Part shown: piece after piece, positions 1-5,431 of the stretch
Numbering within the stretch: the stretch's first letter is position 1
How the letters are laid out: every line of letters starts with the position of its first letter
NCBI GenBank assembly: GCA_937915965.1
Contig: CALGHC010000527.1
Location: forward strand, 1-8,162
From: an uncultured Myxococcales bacterium
Lineage (GTDB): Bacteria > Myxococcota_A > UBA9042
DNA length: 8,162 nt
Reading direction: 5' to 3'
The notes under the pieces: model-generated
Database searches by the model: none
Told to the model about the DNA's origin: nothing
The model's input: the letters and a program-made list of their open reading frames with translations, nothing else
Position numbers and translations under genes: made by a program

Positions 1-2450
1 AACCAGACGTAATCCTCGGCGGTGACCGCGCGGCTCTTCGCCTTCAGCGAGTGCGGCCCTCGCAGCTTGGCCTCTTCAACGGTCTCAAGGTCACAGCCGC
101 CGCTCGCGGCATAGATATTGGCGACGTGCTCGACGTAGGGCACGGACTGCAGCAGCACGTTGACGCTGTCCGCCGGCACGTTGCCCGCTTCGCCGCCGCC
201 GACCTGATAGCGCCTGCAGACGACGTTGCGGTCGCCCTTGGGCGGCACCATCCCGTGGATGCCATCGCCGAATCGAATCTCGTTGGCGACGATGTCCTTG
301 ACGTAGTGACGTGCCGCCGGCCCGGAGTCGAAGAGACTCTCGACCTCGTGCCAGCGGATGAACACGCCGTCGCCATCGGGGTCGTCGAAGACCGCGGTCT
401 CCCCTTCGTCCGCGACGATCAGCGCGAGCTGGTCAGAGGTCGGCCGCTCGCGTTCACGCACAACAATCTGCTGACCCGGAAGCACCGGCCCGCGGACGAA
501 CTTGAAGAACTCGTTGGGTGTGCCCTTGGACGAGCCGAGAATGGTCTCGCCCCAGGTCATCAGGTTGGAGGCGTACACGCAGTTGTTCAGCACGTTGCGC
601 AGCAGGGGTGGCTCGTCATAGCCGCCAAACTCAAGTCGAGCGCGCAGCCAGTAGAGGTTCTCGCCGTAGCGTTTGTTGGCGCGGTGGTCCTTGGGCCCGA
701 CGAACTCGACGAATCCAGACTGCGAGAAGCCGTGGGTCGCGTCATGGGCGACCAGCGACTGCCAGTCCTTGCCCGTCCAGTACTCCCAGGCGATGACCTG
801 TTCGGCACGCGCCCGCTCAAGCAGCGCGGACGTCGCACCGGCGAGAGCCTTGAGCTGCCGACCGGGCCCCTCAGACTCGTGCAGGTCAAAATAGAGCTGG
901 TGACCCTCGTTGCTGAAAGGCTCTCTGAAGCCCAGATAGAGCGTCGGACTCTCTTCCGTCACTGGGGTGAAGGGTTGGAATCCCTTGAGCTCCTCGCGTG
1001 CGACGGACGTGTGATCCGAGTAGACGAAGTCGTTGTAGGCGATCAGCTTGTCGGGGTGGTGCTGTTTCTCGACGAAACGCAGCGTCATCGCCTTGATGGT
1101 CGGTGGTCGCAGCGGTCGGGTGTCCTTCCAGACCCAGCGGTCGTTCTCCAGCTCGTAGCTGCCCGCCACGCCGAAGTCGCCCCGCTCGATGCGTGCGCGG
1201 ATCCACCAGGCCTCCTCGCCGTTGACCTTGGTCGGCTTGAGGTCCTTGGGCCGGTGAAAACCGACGAAGCCAGTCGAGGTGAAACAGAGCGTCTCGTCGC
1301 GGAAGGCGTGCCCCGGATCTTCCTCGTCGAACTCACCAAAGCCGTTGCGGCCCAGCAGCTTCCAGCGCTTGCCGTTGAAATACTCCCAGACCAGCACGAG
1401 ATCTTCGGAGGGTTGCGCCGCGGGCACCAGTGACGGATCAGCGACGTCGATGTCGATGCGGATGTCGGCGTCGGCGTGACCAAAGACGCGCTCGCTGGCG
1501 ACGTAGAAGGCCCCATCGCTCGCAGGCTCGCGACCGAACGGCTGGCAGTTGCGGTCGAGATCGAGCTTGAGGAAGAGGCCGGCCTCCATCGCAGCGAGCG
1601 CGTGGTCGGGCAACTCTCCCTCGCCGACCAGCTCCAAACGCATCTGGATCATGTCGACGAGGGTCTCGTCGGGCGCCTCAGGCACCTCAGCGAGCCGGCC
1701 GCGCACGAAAAATCCGTTCTCGTCACCGACGGTCGTTGCGGCGATCTGCACGGGGCCCGAGAGGACGACCTCGTCGGCGGCGGCCTCGATCGCCGGGCTC
1801 GCCAGCTCGCGCCAGCGGTCGCCGTCGAAGTAGTCCCACTCCAGCATCCTGACCAGCGCCTGGGTGACGTCTGCGGTCGAAGTGCTGCGAATCGTCAACA
1901 TCGACGAGTCGTCGAACTTCGCGAGCCGCGCGTCGCCGAGGTACAGATAGCGTTCCACCGCACGCACGCCGGCCCAGATCGGCACCCCTGCGGTGCCGCG
2001 ACCGAGCAGCTCGGAGTTGTCGGAGAATGTCTCGTGGTGCTGGCTCATGCACTTCACGAGCACGTTGCTGGTGATCACGCTGTCACGGTCGGTCTCGAAG
2101 GTCTGGAAGGCGCCGCCGGAGTCCGGCTTGGTGCCCACCCGCGTGTTGCCCGGCACGACGACCCGATCGGCCTTGGGGTTGATGCGGAACTGCAGCACCG
2201 AACGCGACGGCTGAGGAGGCATCAAGCGGATGCCCATCAGCTCAAGAAAGGCGAGGAAGTTCTTCTCTGGTACGCGATTGACCCGGTACAGGGTCATCTC
2301 GATCATCCAGGCGAACAACTCGATCAGCGTGATGCCCGGGTCGGCACGGTTGTGGTTCGTCCACTCCGGGCAGTACTGCGGGATCAGCCGCATGGCTTCC
2401 TGGACGATGTCCTCGAAGCGGCGATCGTCGAGATTTGGACTCGGGATCAT
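1..2450 (-). CDS. Baseplate J/gp47-family protein (Afp11-like wedge protein), 3' end missing
   Basis: I translated this frame codon by codon from the ATG at 2450 and found 816 uninterrupted codons before it leaves the window. The N-terminus reads MIPSPNLDDRRFEDIVQEA and is followed by PGITLIELFAWMIEM, typical of the large putative baseplate assembly proteins of eCIS clusters. The baseplate J core lies near the end: RFGDGIHGMVPP (726-737), YQVGGGEAGN (748-757) and RAVTAEDY (807-814). In between are three copies of a W-(D/E)-Y-(F/W)-x-G-x-x-W module (W205-W213, W355-W363, W555-W563), each followed by an RxR strand (250-252, 418-420, 603-605); these look like duplicated beta-rich insertions. Family knowledge places this protein in the baseplate wedge with gp25, where it controls sheath triggering. 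It overlaps the gp25 gene by ATGA, suggesting translational coupling. The remaining C-terminus lies beyond the left edge. The family call is firm; the role is inferred from homologues. Confidence 0.94.
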   Translation of the reverse strand, partial: MIPSPNLDDRRFEDIVQEAMRLIPQYCPEWTNHNRADPGITLIELFAWMIEMTLYRVNRVPEKNFLAFLELMGIRLMPPQPSRSVLQFRINPKADRVVVPGNTRVGTKPDSGGAFQTFETDRDSVITSNVLVKCMSQHHETFSDNSELLGRGTAGVPIWAGVRAVERYLYLGDARLAKFDDSSMLTIRSTSTADVTQALVRMLEWDYFDGDRWRELASPAIEAAADEVVLSGPVQIAATTVGDENGFFVRGRLAEVPEAPDETLVDMIQMRLELVGEGELPDHALAAMEAGLFLKLDLDRNCQPFGREPASDGAFYVASERVFGHADADIRIDIDVADPSLVPAAQPSEDLVLVWEYFNGKRWKLLGRNGFGEFDEEDPGHAFRDETLCFTSTGFVGFHRPKDLKPTKVNGEEAWWIRARIERGDFGVAGSYELENDRWVWKDTRPLRPPTIKAMTLRFVEKQHHPDKLIAYNDFVYSDHTSVAREELKGFQPFTPVTEESPTLYLGFREPFSNEGHQLYFDLHESEGPGRQLKALAGATSALLERARAEQVIAWEYWTGKDWQSLVAHDATHGFSQSGFVEFVGPKDHRANKRYGENLYWLRARLEFGGYDEPPLLRNVLNNCVYASNLMTWGETILGSSKGTPNEFFKFVRGPVLPGQQIVVRERERPTSDQLALIVADEGETAVFDDPDGDGVFIRWHEVESLFDSGPAARHYVKDIVANEIRFGDGIHGMVPPKGDRNVVCRRYQVGGGEAGNVPADSVNVLLQSVPYVEHVANIYAASGGCDLETVEEAKLRGPHSLKAKSRAVTAEDYVW

Positions 2451-2848
2451 AGATCTTGCTCCCGGCGGAGGTAGAACGGATAGACCAGGTTGTGGTCTTC
2501 GTTGACTGAGATGACGCGATAGCTGACGTCAACCAGCATGACGTTGTCGCGGGTGCCGTCTGGATTCACCGTCACGTTGACCTCGTTGATCCGTGGCTCT
2601 TGCTTCTGCAGCGCCTCACGCACGTAGTACGCCACGAGGCCCGCTGTCGACGCCGAGTTGGGATGAAAGACGTACTCGTGAATCACGCAGCCGTACAAGG
2701 GGCGCATGACGCGCTCGCCGACGGCCGTGCCGATGATGAGCCGCACCGACTCCTCAATGTTGTCGGCGCCGATGGACATCGAGATGCCACCGACAGCGTT
2801 GACCTGAAACGGGAACTTCAGTCCTCGACCGAGAAAACTCTTGGCCAT
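2447..2848 (-). CDS. GPW/gp25-family baseplate wedge protein (Afp9-like)
   Basis: This 133-residue protein has the full length and order of the GPW/gp25 family. The N-terminus has FLGRGLKFPF (5-14) and the GGISMS strand. The central signature follows: EESVRLIIGTAVGERVMRP (32-50), then YGCVIHEYVF (52-61), then the helix with VREALQKQEPRI (76-87) and a C-terminal beta-hairpin (NEVNVTV, VMLVDVSYRVI). In phage T4, T6SS and eCIS particles, gp25-type proteins sit in the inner baseplate, start sheath polymerisation and clamp the J-type wedge protein. The ATG at 2848 is the only start giving the normal N-terminus; its upstream G8 run can act as a weak Shine-Dalgarno. The stop overlaps the start of the downstream J gene by 4 nt. 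The call is secure; the role is from the family. Confidence 0.96.
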   Translation of the reverse strand: MAKSFLGRGLKFPFQVNAVGGISMSIGADNIEESVRLIIGTAVGERVMRPLYGCVIHEYVFHPNSASTAGLVAYYVREALQKQEPRINEVNVTVNPDGTRDNVMLVDVSYRVISVNEDHNLVYPFYLRREQDL

Positions 2849-2857
2849 CTGCTGGTT

Positions 2858-2865
2858 CCCCCCCC
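2858..2865 (-). promoter_or_regulatory. G8 tract serving as the likely ribosome binding site of the gp25 gene
   Basis: On the coding strand eight consecutive G residues end 9 nt before the gp25 ATG, and no better purine-rich site lies in the spacing window. Part of this run probably pairs with the 16S anti-Shine-Dalgarno. As a homopolymer it could change length by slippage, which would shift spacing only modestly. The assignment is inferred. Confidence 0.35.
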
Positions 2866-2900
2866 GAGTTGCGTCCGGCCCGATCTGGACCGGCCCCTAT

Positions 2901-2987
2901 TCGCTCGCCGCATCGCTCGCCGCATCGCTCGCCGCATCGCTCGCCGCATCGCTCGGCCGCATCGCTCGGCCGCATCGCTCGGCCGCA
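2901..2987. repeat. Tandem repeats: four 12-bp units, then three 13-bp units
   Basis: On the plus strand the unit tcgctcgccgca occurs four times without mismatch (2901-2948). It is followed directly by three copies of tcgctcggccgca (2949-2987), the same unit with one extra G. A decayed copy follows (tccctcgcccgct). The array fills most of the gap between the zinc-ribbon gene and gp25 and is not in a supported reading frame. The 13-bp form contains the palindrome cggccg, so transcripts could fold weakly. It looks like an expanding simple tandem repeat; no function can be assigned. Confidence 0.95.
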
Positions 2988-3010
2988 TCCCTCGCCCGCT
3001 CAGGCGCTCG

Positions 3011-3208
3011 CTAGCCCGCGAGACCCTCGAACTTCAGCCCGCAGCTCGGGCACTGCACCTTCACCCAACCCTCTTCGAGAGCGCATGCCAACTCGACATC
3101 CGGGCAGAAGGGGCAGCGGTGGCCGTCAACGCGTCCCGCCGCACACATCGTCAGCGTGTCGTCGAGGGCCATCAGGACCTCTTCTTCATCGAGATGCGGT
3201 GGCCTCAT
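3011..3208 (-). CDS. Small zinc-ribbon-like protein, unknown function
   Basis: This is a 65-residue protein with two CxxC knuckles, C32-P-F-C35 and C53-P-S-C56, spaced as in a zinc ribbon; C22 and C42 are extra cysteines. The N-terminal third is acidic (LDEEEVLMALDDTL, 6-19). I chose the ATG at 3208 because AGAGGG lies 5 nt upstream; a TTG at 3241 would add 11 residues but has no clear ribosome site. The frame runs with its neighbours and ends about 160 nt before gp25. I do not recognise a named family. It could be a structural metal-binding adaptor, a small regulator, or an accessory protein unrelated to the particle. The coding call rests on the Cys pattern and ribosome site; the function is unknown. 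Confidence 0.72.
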   Translation of the reverse strand: MRPPHLDEEEVLMALDDTLTMCAAGRVDGHRCPFCPDVELACALEEGWVKVQCPSCGLKFEGLAG

Positions 3209-3213
3209 GATGA

Positions 3214-3219
3214 CCCTCT
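3214..3219 (-). promoter_or_regulatory. Shine-Dalgarno site deciding the zinc-ribbon gene start
   Basis: The coding strand reads AGAGGG with a 5-nt spacer (TCATC) before the ATG at 3208. This favours that start over the upstream in-frame TTG at 3241. Confidence 0.6.
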
Positions 3220-3363
3220 TCAGCGCGCCGGGTGCCCCCAAGGCGCACGCAGTCAGGAGCGTCGGCGATAGTGGCGGGGCGGCCGGCGCGCTGTCAACCG
3301 ATCGGCGCCAATGAGCAGCGCATGGCAGTCCATACGGCCACGCCGGGACGGCCAGGCCACCCC

Positions 3364-3394
3364 ATCATATTGCATTTTCCTGTTTGATTCCCAA
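3364..3394 (-). promoter_or_regulatory. Candidate promoter for the zinc-ribbon/gp25/baseplate J genes
   Basis: In the AT-rich island the minus strand carries TATGAT (3369-3364), five of six matches to a -10 box, and TTGGGA (3394-3389) as a poor -35. The spacer is 19 nt, longer than ideal. It points toward the zinc-ribbon gene, about 155 nt upstream of its start. The location in the only AT-rich gap is the main support; the match itself is weak. Confidence 0.3.
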
Positions 3395-3410
3395 CTAATA
3401 TAAACAATGC

Positions 3411-3427
3411 CCGCGAAGCGATCGCGG
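3411..3427 (-). terminator. Small hairpin, possible weak terminator after the hub gene
   Basis: The minus strand reads CCGCGA, a 5-nt loop TCGCT, then TCGCGG, followed by an AT-rich run (GCATTGTTTATATTAG). The stem is perfect but only 6 bp and the T tract is interrupted, so an intrinsic terminator is possible but not convincing. It lies about 100 nt past the gene D stop. Confidence 0.25.
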
Positions 3428-3440
3428 CACGAGCGCCTGT

Positions 3441-3454
3441 TGACCGAACGGTCA
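3441..3454. promoter_or_regulatory. Perfect 14-bp dyad, operator-like
   Basis: TGACCGAACGGTCA is a perfect inverted repeat (TGACCG-AA-CGGTCA). The ACCG-N2-CGGT core resembles sites bound by some TetR-family dimers. It lies about 46 bp upstream of the candidate -35 box, in the only regulatory-looking gap. It could be a regulator site or coincidence in GC-rich DNA. Confidence 0.3.
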
Positions 3455-3524
3455 GCTTTGCGGCCGCGCCGGCCCGCCCTCAGGGGCGCCGGTCCGGTCG
3501 GTGAGCCCCGAACTGAAGGTGCCG

Positions 3525-4670
3525 CTACTTGTGGGTGTTGCGGGTGAACGCCAGGGCGGTTCGGTAGCCTTCCTCGGCCCGATAGGTGTGGGTCGCCGAG
3601 GTGATCAGGTACTTGCCGCTGTAGGTTTCGCCAAAGCCCTCGAACGCGACAACCTTGCCGGGTGCGACATCCGGGTTGCCCTGGATGGTCGCCTCACCGC
3701 TGAGAAAGTCCATCGAGAACTGGTCGAAGAGCGCCTGCGCGATCGACTTGGCCTCTTCGAGTGTGTTGACCGGCTGATCGACGACCGTGTAGGTGCGGCC
3801 GCTGGAAGACGACCCGTAGAGAGCCTTGCCCGTCGCCGCGAAGCCGGTCGTGCCGTCGAAGGAGTAGGTCGAGGTCTCGGCCGTGCCGACGATCGCCTTC
3901 TTGGCCTTGAAGTCCCACGAGCGAACCTCGACCTTGGCGTACTGGCTGACAGTCGACAACCGAAAGCTCGCCGAGAGGATAAAAACGCCTTTGCCATCCG
4001 AGCTGTTGCGATCGCGCACCAGTGTGACCACTGGCTCGGCGCCGACGTCTGGCTGCTTGAAGGCCACATCGGATTGCTTGTCGGAGTCGGCCTTGTACTC
4101 GAGGTCCGAACCCGTCGCCCGCAGAAACTCGAAATCGGAGGAATTGAGCTGCGGGATGTAGTCGTGCTTGACCGCCGCGCTGCCGACATCCGAAGCGCTC
4201 AGACCGTCGCTGGTGTCGCCCTTCTGGGCCTTCGAGTTGTTGATGATGTCCGAGGCCGCGTCCGTTGGCGCCTGGTTGGGCTCCAGGCCGTCGCCCCATG
4301 TCTTCGAGCGGTGACCGCGCGTGAGGCGGTGCAGCTTGTGATAGCCCGAGATGGTCGTGCGGTAGCCAACCTGAACGTCAAAGGTGGGCTCGATGTAGGA
4401 GATCTCGCCCACGCACAACGTCGACTGAGTATCCAGACCGATGGCGATCTCGACCTCGTCGCCAGGCTTGAAAGCGTCGATGAGGTTGAGCTTCTCAAGC
4501 GCCATCATGTCGTACTCGACCGAGAACATGTCCGGGCTATCCAGCCGCAGATCGACGACGACCGACAAGATGCCCTTGCCGCCGCGCGTCTCGAGCGCCG
4601 CGCCGCTGTCCGTGTTGATGCTGCTCGCGCCGTTTATCTTGACCGAGACGTCGGCGACGTTCTTGTCCAT
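3525..4670 (-). CDS. Phage late control gene D protein (Afp8/gp27-like hub)
   Basis: This 381-residue protein matches the gene D/gp27 hub family throughout. Visible marks are the early beta-barrel (LSVVVDLRLDSPDMFSVEY, 35-53; GDEVEIAIG, 70-78), YHKLHRLTRG (110-119), YIPQLNSSDFEFLRATGSDL (171-190) and the C-terminal GNPDVAPGKVVAFEGFG (331-347) with GKYLITSATHTY (352-363) and GYRTALAFTRN (368-378). The family forms a trimeric ring converting the sixfold tube to the threefold spike. The ATG at 4670 has a strong ribosome site. The frame stops right after the gp27-type barrel, so no gp5-type OB fold or spike helix is fused, unlike VgrG and longer Afp8-type proteins; a separate spike protein would be needed. 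It follows the LysM gene with a 95-nt gap. The family call is firm. Confidence 0.95.
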   Translation of the reverse strand: MDKNVADVSVKINGASSINTDSGAALETRGGKGILSVVVDLRLDSPDMFSVEYDMMALEKLNLIDAFKPGDEVEIAIGLDTQSTLCVGEISYIEPTFDVQVGYRTTISGYHKLHRLTRGHRSKTWGDGLEPNQAPTDAASDIINNSKAQKGDTSDGLSASDVGSAAVKHDYIPQLNSSDFEFLRATGSDLEYKADSDKQSDVAFKQPDVGAEPVVTLVRDRNSSDGKGVFILSASFRLSTVSQYAKVEVRSWDFKAKKAIVGTAETSTYSFDGTTGFAATGKALYGSSSSGRTYTVVDQPVNTLEEAKSIAQALFDQFSMDFLSGEATIQGNPDVAPGKVVAFEGFGETYSGKYLITSATHTYRAEEGYRTALAFTRNTHK

Positions 4671-4677
4671 GCGAATC

Positions 4678-4683
4678 CCTCCT
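4678..4683 (-). promoter_or_regulatory. Strong Shine-Dalgarno of the gene D hub gene
   Basis: The coding strand carries a consensus AGGAGG 7 nt before the ATG at 4670. It is the best ribosome site in the window and suggests high, independent translation initiation after the repeat-bearing gap. Confidence 0.75.
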
Positions 4684-4724
4684 CGTCCTCCAGGTCAGCG
4701 TCAGACGCCGCCCGGATCGGCGCC

Positions 4725-4760
4725 GATGTCGGCCCGGATGTCGGCCCAGATATCGGCCCG
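4725..4760. repeat. Three tandem 12-bp repeats between the LysM and hub genes
   Basis: On the plus strand the units are gatgtcggcccg, gatgtcggccca and gatatcggcccg, with degenerate half-copies on both sides. They lie wholly in the gap just after the LysM gene stop. The period equals that of the array at 2901-2948 but the unit sequence differs, so the two arrays arose separately. Confidence 0.9.
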
Positions 4761-4765
4761 GACGC

Positions 4766-5431
4766 CTACTTCAGGATCGGCGGGATGAGCAGACGTCGCC
4801 CCGGCACGAGGCTCAGTGGATCATCGATGCCATTGGCCTCGGCGATCCGCCGCCACTCGCTGGGGTCCTCGTACTCGCTCCACGCGATCGACTGCAGGCT
4901 GTCGCCTCGGCCGACCAGATGCACGTGCGCCGTGTCCGGGCTCTTCTTCTTGGTCGCTTCCTGCGGCACCTCGGTCAGCGTCAGCTTGACCTTGGCACGT
5001 ACCGGAACGCCCGTCGGCAGGAACATGATGTAGTTCACATCCAAGCCGGTGACGAAGAAGTGGCCGGTGTTGATCCGTCCGTTCTCCGACCCGAAGCCCT
5101 GCCCCCACATGAACATCACGCGCACCGGGCGGTGCTTGTGCTCATTGACGTGGATCAGCTTCTCAAGCTTCGCAATGTGGCGTGAGTAGACGCTCAGCCG
5201 CAAATCGAAGGTATCGAAGATGATCTCGCCAAACTCGATCTTCGCAGAACCACCCGTCGTGAACTGCAGCTCAGCTGCGTCCTGACCCGCCTGTTCCTGT
5301 GACTTCGGCTTGACCGACTTGGTGACACGGACCGCTTCGGGGTTGAAGCTGAAGTCAATGCTATCGAAGCCGAGGCCAGCCTTGTCCTCGTTGTGCACGA
5401 CCAGCTTGGCCGGCGTCGCATTGCTAGACAT
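4766..5431 (-). CDS. LysM-domain tail/baseplate protein (Afp7-like)
   Basis: This 221-residue protein has the two-part form of eCIS Afp7-type proteins. The N-terminal beta-rich part includes GFDSIDFSFNPEAVRVTKSV (21-40), the conserved FNPE-like entry, AKIEFGEIIFDTFDLRLSVY (63-82) and RPVRVMFMWG (101-110). After a Lys-rich linker (KKKSP, 161-165) comes one LysM module (about 170-218): HLVGRGDSLQSIAWSEYEDP, then W193 and LVPGRRLLIPP (208-218). In related particles this protein links hub, inner tube and baseplate, and the LysM fold is thought to be structural there rather than cell-wall binding. The ATG at 5431 lies inside the end of the upstream gene (8-nt overlap, ATGTCTAG) with a G-rich site just before it, which suggests coupled translation. 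The family call is firm. Confidence 0.95.
   Translation of the reverse strand: MSSNATPAKLVVHNEDKAGLGFDSIDFSFNPEAVRVTKSVKPKSQEQAGQDAAELQFTTGGSAKIEFGEIIFDTFDLRLSVYSRHIAKLEKLIHVNEHKHRPVRVMFMWGQGFGSENGRINTGHFFVTGLDVNYIMFLPTGVPVRAKVKLTLTEVPQEATKKKSPDTAHVHLVGRGDSLQSIAWSEYEDPSEWRRIAEANGIDDPLSLVPGRRLLIPPILK

Larger units (their letters stand above)
3209..3524. other. Non-coding gap between the hub gene and the zinc-ribbon gene
   Basis: No frame on either strand gives a convincing protein here, apart from a short possible N-terminal extension of the zinc-ribbon gene. It is the longest gap in the window and has the only clearly AT-rich patch (about 3363-3410), flanked by GC-rich inverted repeats. It probably holds the border between two transcription units. 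A GC-rich imperfect inverted repeat (about 3468-3495) lies closer to the hub gene stop, without a T tract. Confidence 0.7.

Noticed and set aside
51..2474. Two long plus-strand frames (460 and 332 codons)
   Set aside because: They lie codon-for-codon opposite the baseplate J gene, whose J-core motifs are clear; they are mirror frames.
2754..2975. Minus-strand frame reading through the 12-bp array with a GERC repeat
   Set aside because: It overlaps gp25 in another frame, has no ribosome site, and its repeats only reflect the DNA array.
2901..2987. Possible CRISPR array
   Set aside because: The units are only 12-13 bp and directly abut, with no spacers.
3501..5033. Plus-strand open frame of 510 codons
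   Set aside because: It runs antisense across the hub and LysM genes, both of which match known families; long antisense frames are expected at this GC content and its translation shows no family features.
4914..5070. LysM domain as evidence for a cell-wall hydrolase
   Set aside because: No catalytic domain is present, and the N-terminal part and gene context match the structural eCIS LysM protein.
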